Below are positions 43,782-54,500 of a DNA stretch of 64,000 nt, in pieces. The translations under genes were made by a program, and so were the position numbers. The DNA is taken from positions 579,001 to 643,000 of the forward strand of contig JANJXV010000017.1 of assembly GCA_024803745.1 (NCBI GenBank). The letters run 5' to 3'. The notes under the pieces are model-generated. The model was not told the DNA's origin. It ran no database searches and saw only the letters and a list, made by a program, of their open reading frames with translations. Origin of the DNA: Megascapheus bottae. Lineage: Eukaryota; Chordata; Mammalia; Rodentia; Geomyidae. Numbering within the stretch: the stretch's first letter is position 1; each line of letters begins with the position of its first letter.

Positions 43782-44246
43782 AAATGATCATTGACATACA
43801 AAAATGTCAGAGTCAAAATGTTATACTTATCCATATTAACATATCTTTAATAAATTGGGCATGAAAGAAAAGGTATTTTGATCTGTCAGTTAGATCATTT
43901 TTTTCTGTTTGATGATTGCAATAGTGCTTATGTGAATTCTAAGGGTAAAATTTGAAGTGTGGATGCAGTTGCTTTTCCAAAGTCACACTTATTACAGTGT
44001 ACTAATAATGGTTATATATTTTATGATGCCTTTATGTCCACAATGGCACACTGGCTCAAATATTTATTCATTGCATTTCTTCTTTTATCTTATACTAATC
44101 ACCTGCATTCCTTACTAATATAACTTGTAATTGGATATTGCCAAGATTTGGGTCAAAATGGCCATTTCTTTGTTTATATTTAAACAGAGGATTTGACAAG
44201 AATTAGCTATTATATAATTTGTGAAATTATATAATATGAGTTCTTA
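43782..44246. other. AT-rich unique DNA, nothing recognised
   Basis: No repeat arm or exon signature. Confidence 0.4.
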
Positions 44247-44458
44247 GCTGGGCACGGTGACTCACACCTATACTCCTACCTACTCAGGAGGCTGAGCTCT
44301 GAGGATCAGGATTCAAAGCCAGCCCTGGCACTAAAGTCTGTAATCTCCACTTAACCACCAGTAAACCAGAAATGGCACTATGGCTCAAGGGGGCTAGTAG
44401 CCTTGCACTGAAGAGCTCAGGGACAGTGCCCAGACCCAGAGTTCAAGCCCCATGACCG

Positions 44459-44488
<30 letters not shown>
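44247..44488 (+). mobile_element. SINE, B1-Geo type, tail converted to (AC)n
   Basis: agctgggcacggtgactcac, ctactcaggaggctgagctc, cagggacagtgcccagaccc, gttcaagccccatgaccgac, then about 26 bp of AC repeat and a few A residues. The gaccgac end seeds the AC phase. Confidence 0.94.
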
Positions 44489-44489
<1 letters not shown>

Positions 44490-44621
44490 TTGCTTTTGTT
44501 TTGTTTTATCTTAATGTAGCTCTTTTCATCTCTTCCGTGTCGGGGTAAGTTATGCTTTTTCAGCTGTGTTTTCTGGCATTCAATAAAAAAAATCTTTAAA
44601 TAATGAAGAAAGTTGTTTCTC

Positions 44622-44935
44622 AATTGGACATAAGGGTACATACCTATAATCCCAGCATCCAGGAGGCGGAGGCAGGAAGATTGCAAGCTTTAGACCAGCC
44701 TGGGCTTCATAAGTTCAAGGATAAGCCATAGGCAGTAATGACAGACCTCACCTCAAAAACAACCAGAAAAGGGCTGAAGATGTGCCTAAGCAATAGAGTG
44801 CTTGTCTAGCAAGTGTGAAGGAGAGCTGAGTTCATGGAAATGGCACTGTGGCTCAAGTGGTAGAGCACTAGTCTTGAGCTAAAAAGCTCAGTGACAATGC
44901 TCAGGCCGAGTTCAAGCCCCACGACAGTTTCCCCC
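44622..44935 (+). mobile_element. Compound SINE with B1, ID and Geo arms in series
   Basis: B1-like part (44,622-44,765: tataatcccagcatccagga, gaggcaggaagattgcaagc, gaccagcctgggcttcataa), then an ID arm (44,768-44,835: agggctgaagatgtgcctaa, gcaatagagtgcttgtctag), then a Geo arm (44,837-44,930: tggcactgtggctcaagtgg, gcaggccgagttc-like end). A true three-arm element or two abutting SINEs. Confidence 0.75.
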
Positions 44936-45227
44936 CACCCCCACTCCCAGACCCAGCCAAAAAAAAAAATGTGAGCACCTGAGTTTACACTTCAACTTTG
45001 TACTGAAAAAGAAGAAATTCTGACATTCGTCATATGAACAGTAAGTGCCTCTGTTTCTAGAGAAATACAAGAAACAGTTTCATCATTGTTGTTTCCCCCA
45101 GAAAGTTACCTAGAACATGGAAAAAGAATATGCAACCATGGCATATTGTTTTGAAATTTCAGAGCATTTAGAAACAAAACAATTCTCAAAAAAGACAGGT
45201 CTCATTGAAAAAGAATGGTAATTTCCA

Positions 45228-45430
45228 GGCACTGGTGGCTTATGCCTGACATCTTAGCTACTCCAGAGTGGCAGAGATTAAGGGGCTTGATGCCAGCCAG
45301 AAAAACCATTCACATACCTAATCTCAAACTAAAAATTAGGCATGAAAAAGCTGGAAAGTAACTACAAGGGGGGAAAAAACATTGGCAGAGTACTTGTCTG
45401 GCAAGCTGAAGGCATTCAATTAAAACCTCA
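45228..45430 (+). mobile_element. SINE, B1-ID type
   Basis: caggcactggtggcttatgc, tcttagctactccagagtgg, gatgccagccagaaaaacca, then an ID-like end (gcagagtacttgtctggcaa, gcattcaattaaaacctcag). Its 3' end runs into a GA-rich repeat. Confidence 0.7.
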
Positions 45431-45722
45431 GGGCAGAGAATGAGAAAGAGACAGTGGAAGAGGGGGGTGGGAGAGGGAAAGAGAGAGAGAGAGGGAGAGA
45501 GGGAGGGGGAGGGGAAAGAGAGTTGGAGGGGGAGAGACAGGATGAGAGTAAGAGGGAAAGAGAGACACACACAGGGATGAGAGGGAGAGAGAGAGGAGGG
45601 AGAAGAGAAAGAGGGAAACAAGGAAGGGGAGAGGGAGGGAGGGAAGGAGGGAGGGAGGGAGGGAAGGAAAGACAGAGAGACACAGACAGAGACAAAAACA
45701 GAGAGGAGAAGACAGAGAAGCA
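45431..45722. repeat. GA-rich polypurine microsatellite (about 290 bp)
   Basis: Almost uninterrupted purines on the plus strand (gagagaga, gggagg, ggaaag variants) with short ACAC interruptions. It follows a SINE and precedes another. Confidence 0.95.
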
Positions 45723-45734
45723 CTAAGAAACTGG

Positions 45735-45980
45735 CTAACATAGCAGTGGTTCATGCCTGTAATCCTAGCTACTCAGGAGTCTGAGATCTGAGATCGAGGT
45801 TCAAAGCCAGCCCAGGCACTAAAGTCCATGAGACTCTTCTCCAATCAACCACTGGAAAACGGGAAGCAGCGCTGTGGCTCAAGGGGTAAAGCACTAGCCT
45901 CGAGCTGAATAGCTTAGGGATATTGCCTAGGCCCTGTGTTCAAGTCCCATAACAGAACAAAGGGGTTTAAAAAAAAAAGA
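45735..45980 (+). mobile_element. SINE, B1-Geo type
   Basis: atagcagtggttcatgcctg, ctcaggagtctgagatctga, Geo arm (gcagcgctgtggctcaagg), gttcaagtcccataacag and an A-tail. Left end slightly truncated. Confidence 0.92.
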
Positions 45981-46337
45981 AATAGTAGATAGAACATGTC
46001 TCTGCCAGTATGAGGCTACTGGCTGCTGGATCCACTGCAGAGTAATAGAAGAAGCTGGCTGGAATTATACCTCTAAACCCTCCATGTCAGTTGCAGCATG
46101 TCTTTTGTCTGGAGTTGTCTTCATGACTGGAGATTCCTATCACTATTCTGGGTGCTTCCATTCACTTTGTCACAACAAATTGGAACATTCATGTAACACC
46201 ATGCTAACAACATCCTATGTGGCATGGTGTTTCTAATACAGAACCTCTACTTTGAAGAGTCTAGAGAACAAACATCCACTCATCTGCTGGATTCGAGTAC
46301 ATAAAGCACTATAATGATGCGGGAAAAATCAGAGAGT
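45981..46337. other. Unique DNA, nothing recognised
   Basis: Balanced-composition sequence around 46,000-46,260 without repeat or exon signature. Confidence 0.4.
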
Positions 46338-46561
46338 AAGTCGGGAGTATTCCTAGCTACTCAGGAGGCTGAGATCTGAGGATCACAGTTCAAAGACAGC
46401 CCAGGCACAAAAGTCCAAGAGACTCTTATCTCCAGTTAACCACCAGAAAAACAGAAGTGACACTGTGACTCAAAGTGATAGAGCACTAACCTTGAGCTGA
46501 AGAGTTCAAGGACAACACTCAGGCTCAGAATTCAAGGTCACAACCGACGTGCATGCGCGCG

Positions 46562-46611
<50 letters not shown>

Positions 46612-46612
46612 C
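46338..46612 (+). mobile_element. SINE, B1-Geo type, tail converted to (AC)n
   Basis: ttcctagctactcaggaggc, gcacaaaagtccaagagact, gaattcaaggtcacaaccga, then gcgcgcgagc and about 46 bp of AC repeat (46,564-46,609). Confidence 0.92.
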
Positions 46613-46789
46613 AATGAGGAGTAACTCCCTGTTTTTAGAACAAATGTGTAATTTCAAAACCTTTCTCAGAACCACAGAACACAGCTGCTTGTTTCTAATC
46701 CACCCTTTACTTGTCTGTGAGTCCATGAAACCATCATTACAATTCCTCATCTTTTTCTCTAGTCCTATTTTATTTGAATCAAACATCTC

Positions 46790-47026
46790 AAACCAGGCAT
46801 TAGTGGCTCACCCTTGTAATCTTAGCTACTCAGGAGACTGAGATTGGAGGATTCTGGTTCAAAGCCAGTCTGGGCAATAAAGTCTGTGAGACTCTTACCT
46901 CCAATAAATTACTCAGGAAAATCTAGAAGTGGTGCTCAAGTGGTAGAGTGTTAGCTTTGAGCTCAAAGAGGCTCAGGGATGGCACATAGGCCCTGAGTTC
47001 AAGCCCTAGAATTGAAAAAAAAATTA
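46790..47026 (+). mobile_element. SINE, B1-Geo type
   Basis: accaggcattagtggctcac, cttgtaatcttagctactca, Geo arm (with ctgtggc missing before tcaagtggtagagtgttag), gttcaagccctagaattg and an A-tail. Confidence 0.9.
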
Positions 47027-49055
47027 ATTTGAAAATAATTTCCTACATTTACTGACAATGAAATTCAAGGTTTTTATTTCCTATTCCTCTTATTACTTAG
47101 GGGAGTTCTTTTGAGGTACTTTCAACCCTATCTTTATTCAGTTAACTGTAGAACAGGTAACTATTGTGAGTCATAAGGAAGAGTACCTTAGTTTTCGATC
47201 AGCAAGTAAAATTTTAAGATGATGGAAATATTCTATTTGTACAACATGGCAACCACTAACCAGTTGTACCTATTAAGCATTGAAATGCTTAATTTTTAAT
47301 TTAATTTAACTTTTACTAATTTAAATGTATATTCAATATTTTTATGAGGCTAATGGCTGCCCTACTTGTTTTAAACAGTAAAGTGTGATTTTAGACAATA
47401 AATAAGTTCAGGAGCAAACCATGACTTAGCCAGATAGATGGCCATTTCTAATCTACCTATAGGTTTGGTTCATTCTGACTCATAAAGGATTAATGCAATT
47501 CCTAAGAGGATGTGAATGACAGAACAGCTCTATTCCAGAAGCTGCTTCCCTTGTGTAAACTATTGACCTGGGACCTCAGACTCACAGCTGGCCTGTGCAT
47601 CAATTAGAATAATGTAAAACTGGGATTTCCAACAAATTGATAGCTCCACACTTGGAGAGACATGACAATTACCCTTTTACTTGTAATAAGAAAAAAGCAT
47701 TATCCTTTGATAGGATTATATTCATGGCATTCTAATCACATTCACTATTCTTCACTAACATTTTCTAAAGAGAACTCACTTGTTAACAATTATGTCTTGG
47801 TGTAAAAATAAACAAAAATCGTAGTAATCATTTTTGTTTCACCAGAGTTTTGGTAATGATGACATTGATGGGAGCAAATGTAATATTTGTGTTCAAACTG
47901 AAAAGCAAAAGGCCTTTTTGTTGAGAGCAGTATCAATTGTATTACTTTGGATTCATTTTACAATTATTCTATCATGAAGAACAATTGGTTAATGTAAATA
48001 AATGCTTGTATCTAAATCGCAGCAAAATATTACCTCAACCTAGATCCTTATGCAATGTGAGTGATATGCAAATTAAACCCACTTGTGAAACCCAAGTGTT
48101 CCCCCATTTACTGAAGGGTAGTAATGACTTTAATAAGAGTGAAATATTGTGCTTAAAGCAAACTGATTGACCTTGACAACAGAAGTGTAAACAAGCTTCT
48201 AATGAATATTAATTTTTCTTTTTTCCTGCATTAGCTGTAGCTGTTGACTAATTTGCTCTGACACCTACATGGTCAAATTAACAAGCACATTTGTAAGACT
48301 TTTCTCTTTGTTTCCAATACTCAGAATATTTGTAAACCTTGGTAGCTTATTATAATTTATCATCATTCCTTAGAAATTTATCAAATTACCTTTAAAGCGA
48401 CACATTTCATCCCATATTTTAGGTGCATAATTTGACACGGATGCATTCACTTTTAATAATTTATGATAAGATCTCATATACTACACCAATATGTCATTGT
48501 TATTCCACTATTGTACATACACATGAGTTAGATTAGTTAGCAGTATGTTGATACAGGGTAGGTTTGATATATCCAGGGCTACCATATTGAACTAAGTGCT
48601 ACTTCTCCTTGTGCCCTTACCATCTGTATAAGGACATCAAAGGAGAGAAGACAAGAGCAGATGGCACCAATGGCATACAAGAGTAAAAGTCACACCCACA
48701 GCATGCTGCTGAGTAACGAAAGTGAGGTGAGGCACAAGCAGAGAGCGGAAGAAAATTAAACAAGGGTCATGTTAGTGCTATGGCCTGCTTAGCTCTGACC
48801 AGCATTTCAAGAGCAGCATGCCCCCCACACCCCTCAGTCCTGCTTATGAAAGATGCTCTTCCACCATTCTACAAAGTGTTTATTACAGGGATTCAAGCCT
48901 GCTTGACTTTAGTTGATTCCCTCAGGGGGTCAATATATGACCCACGCTAGACTCATTTTGAAATGATAAACACATATATTCTCTCTCTAATTATGGTGAG
49001 AAATACATAATAAAAATGAGAGCTGTCAAATGCCATGCCTTTCTACCATTAAAAC
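47027..49055. other. Unique block without recognised repeats
   Basis: About 2 kb free of SINEs, LINEs and simple repeats. Within it, 47,960-48,380 is AT-rich and looks like conserved non-coding DNA, with an octamer ATGCAAAT at 48,066-48,073 and several TAAT/ATTA cores. No exon borders seen. Balanced-composition part at 48,600-48,960. Confidence 0.45.
48066..48073 (+). promoter_or_regulatory. Octamer motif (POU/Oct-type)
   Basis: ATGCAAAT is a perfect octamer. Short motifs occur by chance, so its relevance depends on conservation of the surrounding block. Confidence 0.3.
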
Positions 49056-49059
49056 AGAA

Positions 49060-49317
49060 TGATAAGGAGCTATGTACCACTACACCTTCCTGTGTAAACA
49101 TTTCTGTTCAGAAAGCTAAGACCTGTAGGATTAAGGTTTGAAGCCAGCTAGACAAAACAGTCCATAAGACTCCATCCCCCATAAGCAGCAAAATGACTGA
49201 CTGAAAGCTTGCTTCTAGTGGTAAAATGTCATCTATGATCAAGCAAGCAGAGCAAGAGCTTAAGGCCTTAATCCAAATCCTTGTACTGACATGTGCACAT
49301 GGGCATGTGCTTTCTGG

Positions 49318-49320
<3 letters not shown>
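49060..49320 (+). mobile_element. SINE, B1-containing compound, strongly diverged
   Basis: ggagctatgtaccactacac, cagaaagctaagacctgtag, ggtttgaagccagctagac, then aaagcttgcttctagtggta and an unclear right arm leading into (TC)n(AC)n. Too diverged to decide between Geo and ID right arm. Confidence 0.6.
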
Positions 49321-49398
<78 letters not shown>

Positions 49399-49403
49399 AC
49401 ACC
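49321..49403. repeat. (TC)n(AC)n compound microsatellite
   Basis: About 20 TC units (49,322-49,362) switching directly to about 20 AC units (to 49,402). Follows a diverged SINE. Confidence 0.97.
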
Positions 49404-49496
49404 ACATACAAATGACAAGCAGAACCAATATGAAGTAAAAAACAAAAACAAGAGATACTGGAATTTGTTTTTATAAAATGGAAAAAAAGATAGAGC

Positions 49497-49742
49497 TCAG
49501 ATGTTTGCCAGTGGCTCATAAATGTAATCCTGGCTTCTCCAGAAGCTGTGATCTGAGGATCCTTGTTCAAAGTCAGCATGGACAGGAGAGTCCATGGGGC
49601 TCTTTTCTCCAATTAAGACTACCAAAAAGTCAGAAATGGGAGCTGTGGCTCAAGTGCTAAAGGACTAGTAGCCCTGACCCAAAAAAGCTCAGGGTCTGAA
49701 AAGCCCAATCTTTCAATTCAAACCACAGGCTCAGCATAGAAT
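49497..49742 (+). mobile_element. SINE, B1-Geo type
   Basis: gatgtttgccagtggctcat, gctgtgatctgaggatcctt, Geo arm (gagctgtggctcaagtgct), then a degraded end. Diverged. Confidence 0.86.
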
Positions 49743-49779
49743 GAAAAGGAAAGATGATGCTCACACAAAAAGCACTTCT

Positions 49780-49978
49780 AGGCCTGGAGTTTGGTCTAGT
49801 GGTAGAGTGCTTGCCGAGCACACACAAAGACCCAGGTTCCATTCCTTGGTAACATATACATAGGGAAAAAAGCTGGAAATGGTGCTGTGGCTCAAGGGGT
49901 AGAGCTCTAGCCCTGCGAAAGCCCAAGGATAGTGCTCAGGTCCTGAGTTCAAGGGCCAGGACTGGCAAAAACAAAACA
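49780..49978 (+). mobile_element. SINE, ID-Geo type
   Basis: aggcctggagtttggtctag, gcttgccgagcacacacaaa, Geo arm (gctcaaggggtagagctcta), short A-tail. Confidence 0.92.
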
Positions 49979-50189
49979 TTTCTATTAACTGTTCAGTAAA
50001 AATATAAACCTTTCCAATTTTAGAATGTCTAAAACTGTCATATACAACAACAAAGAAAGGCCTCAATCATTTGTTTCACTCTACCTCATCCTGAAGAAAT
50101 TCAGGCCATTTTATAGTCAGCTACAGTTCCTACAATAAATGAAACCATTCAAGTAAAATGTTGTGGGTTTGTGGGGTATGGGTGTGGCG
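49979..50189. other. AT-rich unique spacer
   Basis: Short interval with no recognised repeat. Confidence 0.4.
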
Positions 50190-50405
50190 AGTTGTTTGGT
50201 ATGTATGCCAGTATTAGAGCTTGAACTCAAGTACTCCTACTCTTGCTTGGCTTTTTATCTCAAGGCTGGCACTCTACCACTTACAGCTTTCTACTGAGTA
50301 GGGGTTATAAGAGTATCACAGACTTTGCTTCCCAGTCTGGCATTGAAAAATGATCCTCAGATCTCATTTTCCGGATTATATGTGTGAGCTATCAACACCT
50401 GCTAA
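50190..50405 (-). mobile_element. SINE, B1-Geo type, diverged
   Basis: gccagtattagagcttgaac, ctggcactctaccacttaca, then gatcctcagatctcattttc and a degraded B1 start. The linker is partly deleted. Confidence 0.82.
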
Positions 50406-50478
50406 AGAAGACCATTTAACTTGTGCACAACAATTCCCAACTATTTCCAAATTTTACTCCGCTCAAAGATGCTAATTC

Positions 50479-50575
50479 AGGGGCCAAGGAACATAGCCTA
50501 GTAGTAGAGTACGTTCCTAGCATGCATGAAACCTTGGGTTTGATTCCCTGGTACCACATACATAGAAAAAAAAAG
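50479..50575 (+). mobile_element. Solo ID left arm of the ID-Geo SINE
   Basis: ggggccaaggaacatagcct, tttgattccctggtaccaca, tacatagaaaaaaaaagg. It ends at the linker poly-A with no Geo arm, so either a monomer or the result of priming within the internal A-run. Confidence 0.82.
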
Positions 50576-50734
50576 GTGCTTAAAGTGTTTAATTCCTTTA
50601 ATCCTCTAAATGCAATAAAAGCCTGAATAACAAATGTTGAAAGGAGTGACATTAATCAAGATATATTGTATTCATAAACAGCTTTGTTAAATGACAGTTC
50701 CTTTGTACAGCTATTTAAAGATAATATTTTTTTA

Positions 50735-50935
50735 ACTTTTTTTTTGCCAGTCCTGGGGCTTGAACTCAGGGCCTGAGCACTGTTCTTGGGCTTTTTCCTC
50801 AAGGCTAGCACTCTGCCACTTGAGCCACAGCACCACTTCTGGCTTTTTTCTATGTATGTGGTACCAAGGAATCGAACCCAGGTCATGGTGCGTGCTAGGC
50901 AAGCACGCTACCACTAGGCCAAACTCCTGGCCCCA
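50735..50935 (-). mobile_element. SINE, ID-Geo type
   Basis: tgccagtcctggggcttgaa, gctagcactctgccacttga, gtatgtggtaccaaggaatc, ctaccactaggccaaactcc. Full length, low divergence. Confidence 0.94.
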
Positions 50936-51139
50936 ATATATATTTTTTTTAATTTTTAAAAGAAAAACATACATTACAATAAAAAATATATTTAAAAAAT
51001 TATTAAAACTTTGTTTACATGTTTTAAAAAAACATACACAGTTAAAAAACCACATTGGGATATTAGATTCTCTGATGTAGGAATAATGTACATTATCTCT
51101 GCAGGAGAAACTAGAGAAATAGATAAGAGCATTCATTCA

Positions 51140-51340
51140 GGGGCAGGAAGTTTGGCCTAGTGGATAAAGTGCTTGCCTAGTGTGCACGAAGGCCCGAGTT
51201 CGATCTCTTGGTACCACATACATAGGAAAAAGCTGGAAGTGGTGCTGAGGCTGAAGTAGTAGAGCTCCAACCTTGAGAAAGTCCAAGGACAGTGCTCAGG
51301 CCCTGAGCTCAAGCCCAGGACTGGCAGGGGGGAAAAAAAA
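51140..51340 (+). mobile_element. SINE, ID-Geo type, with 14-bp target-site duplication
   Basis: ggggcaggaagtttggccta, a Geo arm with two changes, ctggcaggggggaaaaaa tail. agagcattcattca (51,126-51,139) and agaacattcattca (51,341-51,354) are duplicates differing at one base. Confidence 0.95.
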
Positions 51341-51352
51341 AGAACATTCATT

Positions 51353-51490
51353 CATTTTATTGTCAGAGTAAGTATAGAGGAGTTACAGTCATCAGGTAGT
51401 GGATACATTACTTCTTGAACATTGACACCCCTTCTCATGTTTTGCTCCCATTTTGCCTCCCCCTACCCCCTCCCAATTATCTTGTTCCAT
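51353..51490 (-). mobile_element. LINE-1 3' UTR fragment, antisense
   Basis: cattttattgtcagagtaag, cagtcatcaggtagtggata, attgacaccccttctcatgt and a C-rich tract. Same 3' UTR family as 42,268; only about 138 bp. Confidence 0.85.
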
Positions 51491-51603
51491 TATTACTCTT
51501 TTTATGGATCAAGAAATTTAAAAGCTAATTTACTCAGGAGCACATGACTAATAATTGGCAGGCTGTAAGAAGTCAGATAATCTAAATTCTGATACTTGCT
51601 GCT

Positions 51604-51840
51604 GAGTATAACATAGGTACAAAGGCTCATGCCTGTAAACTAGCTACTCAGGAGGCTGAGATCTGAGGATCGTGCCAGCCCTGGCACGAAAAGTCTGTGA
51701 GACTCTTATCTACAATTTACCACTAGAAAACCAGAAGTGGCGCTGTGGCTCAAGCGGTAGGGCAGTAGCCTTGAGCTGAAGAGTTCAGGGACAGTGCCTG
51801 GCCCAGAGTTCAAGCCCCATGACCAACCAAAAAAAAATCA
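51604..51840 (+). mobile_element. SINE, B1-Geo type
   Basis: ggctcatgcctgtaaactag, ctgagatctgaggatcgtgc, Geo arm (ggcgctgtggctcaagcgg), gttcaagccccatgaccaac and an A-tail. A short deletion in the B1 arm removes the ttcaaag part. Confidence 0.94.
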
Positions 51841-51860
51841 CATTATAAAAATTAAGGTGA

Positions 51861-51960
51861 AAGACATGTGAAAGGGTATCAATGTATGTGAATTAATGCA
51901 CCTTCTATCTGACAAATATCATGTATCCCTTTTATTATTTACAATAAAAAATATCAAAAA
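51861..51960 (+). mobile_element. Hyper-truncated LINE-1 3' end (100 bp)
   Basis: aagacatgtgaaagggtatc, gcaccttctatctgacaaat, tacaataaaaaatatc: only the last 100 bp of a LINE-1. aaaattaaggtga precedes it (51,848-51,860) and follows it (51,961-51,973), an exact 13-bp duplication. Confidence 0.93.
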
Positions 51961-51973
51961 AAAATTAAGGTGA

Positions 51974-52122
51974 GGCTGGGAGCATGGCCTAGTGGTAGAG
52001 TGCTTGTCTAGCATGCATGAGGCCCTGCCTTCAATTCCTCTGTTCCATGTACGCAGAAAAAGTTGGAAGTGGCGCTGTGGCTCAAGTGGCACAGCACTAG
52101 CCTTGAGCTGGGGTAAATAAAA
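51974..52122 (+). mobile_element. SINE, ID-Geo type, shortened, at the same site as the LINE-1
   Basis: ggctgggagcatggcctagt, Geo arm (ggcgctgtggctcaagtgg), an abrupt end after ccttgagctgggg and an A-rich tail. The third aaaattaagg (52,123-52,132) is its right target-site copy, the left being 51,961-51,970. Confidence 0.94.
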
Positions 52123-52717
52123 AAAATTAAGGCAAGAAAGACATTACTTTTGTAAATTTAAGAAACGAGTAGTAAAATATTAATAGTGAAAACTAATAAG
52201 TATTAATAGTAATTTTAAGTTTTAATTTATTGTTTTAATTTATTTTTTGTTGTCGTTTGAAAGTGGATACATATAATTTTAGCAATAAGAAAAAAAGCAT
52301 TGTAAAATTTTAAGATAACACAATCCAATCTATCTGGAGAATCTTTCTATACATCACAACGGAATAGTCTGTAAAGCAAACTGCAGATTCTATAATTAAT
52401 TATCAGGTTGTTTAACATTTTGGTGATTGGTAGCAAAAATAAGGATTGCAGAGATGTTATATCTGTTATTTTTACCCCGTATGAGTGTCATTTTAGTGGG
52501 CACATGTGATCAAAAGTAGTTATTCTGAAGCAAATTTGTTATTCATAATGATTGAAGAAAGTGTGTGCCATGAAAATTTTTTCATGGTATACTGAATAAT
52601 ATATCTGTAATTTTTGCAATTTCTAGAATTACAATCATGCCAAAATCCTGGAACAAACCTGCATGGTATCATGATACCTTGAAAACAACACAACACAGAT
52701 TAGAAACTAGATTTGTT
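52123..52717. other. AT-rich unique DNA, nothing recognised
   Basis: No repeat arm or exon signature after the duplicated aaaattaagg. Confidence 0.4.
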
Positions 52718-52918
52718 CAGATGTTGGTGGCACCCTCCTGTAATCCTAGCTACTTGGAGAGTAAGATATGAAGAATCACAGTTCAAGACCAATCCACACC
52801 GAAAACTTGGAGACACTATCTCCAGATTATAGGGCTAGATATATACAGTTCAAGCAGTAGAGTACCAGCAGTGCAAATGGGAAGCTCTGAATTCAAACCC
52901 CAATACTATCAAAAAATT
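52718..52918 (+). mobile_element. SINE, B1-ID type
   Basis: B1 arm (gatgttggtggcaccctcct, taatcctagctacttgg) joined to an ID-like arm (gggctagatatatacagttc, gaattcaaaccccaatac). No Geo arm. Diverged, so this compound form appears older. Confidence 0.72.
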
Positions 52919-53590
52919 ATTTTAATATCAGAACACATCAACTTAAAAAGAGAAATAACTATGATTTTATAATGAACAGTTTTTAAAATGATTCATCATG
53001 TACATCTCCTATTTTTCTTTTATGAACTATCCTTTCAAGGTATCTACTGGGAGCTTTAAAATAAACTAGGCTGACAACATGTGAATCTAGTCATCTGTTT
53101 TTAGTATCATCATCAAAAAACAGGACACATAATGACTTCTAGTAAGGTTGATAGAAATCAGGCCCTTGAATGCAATATTCCTGGAGGAGAACAAAGCAAA
53201 ATTTGATCAAGCCTCTAAGTGTAAATATTCATTTGTTAAAACCTAGAGGCAAGAATGACATCTTACACAGTAACATCTCAGTACATCCATAAAGAATTCC
53301 TATGTTGTATAGTGCCCCACTTCTTCAATAAATAAAAAGCAAGCAAGAAAAAAAAACTTGAAGGCATAGAATCTGTCCTTTCCACAAGATTCAATTAAGT
53401 GATGTATCACTATGTGATAATAAAGCACACATAGCATATGTGTGCATCTTCATTTGAACAGCAAAATGAAGCAATTATCCAATAAACAGTATAGGACGAA
53501 TTCAAATATTTGCTAGTATTTTAAATTATTGATTTTTTATTTTAGATATTATAATAGTAATATATCCTTTAAAAGAAATTCTCTGTTTTC
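52919..53590. other. AT-rich unique DNA, nothing recognised
   Basis: No recognised repeat or exon. Confidence 0.4.
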
Positions 53591-53935
53591 TTTTTTTTTT
53601 TTTGTGGGTCCTGGGGCTTGAACTCAGCCTGGGCACTGTTCCTGAGTTATTAAGCTCAAGATTACAGCCCTACCCCTGGGCCTGGGTGTTGTCCCTGAGA
53701 TCCTCAGCTCAAGGCTACTTCCTTACTCCTGGGCCTGAGCCTTGTCCCAGAGCTATTCAGCTTAAAGCTACTGCCCTACTCTTGAGCCAAGCCCCACATC
53801 CTGTTTTCTAGAAGTTAATCGGAGATTACAGTCTCAGGTCCTTTTGTGCATGGGCTGACTTTAAACCTTGATCCTCAGATCTCAGCCTCCTGAGAACCTA
53901 GGATTACAGGCGTGAGCCACTGTGCCTGGCTCTGT
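53591..53935 (-). mobile_element. SINE, B1-Geo type with triplicated Geo segment
   Basis: Ordinary ends (gtcctggggcttgaactcag; cagatctcagcctcctgaga, gattacaggcgtgagccac), but the stretch with cctgagt/cctgaga/cagagct, the AGCTCAAG-type core and ctaccctactcct-like end occurs three times with a roughly 53-bp period (about 53,627-53,790). Total length is about 110 bp more than usual. Confidence 0.92.
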
Positions 53936-53944
53936 TTTCTTGAA

Positions 53945-54500
53945 AAGGGCTATTCTGACTAATGTTGGCATGAATGAAGGAAAAAGAAACCCTTATACAT
54001 TGTTGGTGAGAATGTAAATTACTGTAGCCATTATGGAAATCAATATGAAGGCTCCTCAAAAAAATGGAAGTATCACATGTTCCATCCATAGCACTTCTGG
54101 GTAACATACCCTAACGAAGAAAACCTACTACAGAGACATCTGTACACCTGTGGATACATCTGTACATCTGATATATATGTTTTATTTTTATTCAACCATT
54201 AAAAAATGTATTGTGCTGCTTGCAAGGAAATGGATGGAACTGAAGATCATGTCAAACAAATTAAGCCAGATTCACACAACATATGTGATATTTCCCATCT
54301 GTAAAATGTACAGGAAAAGAAAAAGAATAAAAGTAAATAACTATTAGGGTTATGGAAAGGGAAAAGGGAGCTCAAAGGGAACATAAGACAGGGGAATAAA
54401 GTTAGTGAACACATTCAAAATGCATTTAATGTATGTATAAAAATATAATGAAACATTTTACTTTCTACAATAGTGTACACTAATAAAACTTCTTTTAAAG
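53945..54500 (+). mobile_element. Old LINE-1 ORF2 3' end and 3' UTR, sense
   Basis: cccttatacattgttggtga, atggaaatcaatatgaaggc, ttattcaaccattaaaaaat, gcaaggaaatggatggaact, then a 3' UTR-like block (ggaaagggaaaagggagctc). Diverged, with no open frame. Confidence 0.78.

Noticed and set aside
45310..45754. Ser/Leu/Pro-rich minus-strand frames
   Set aside because: Translation of the GA-rich microsatellite in three overlapping frames.
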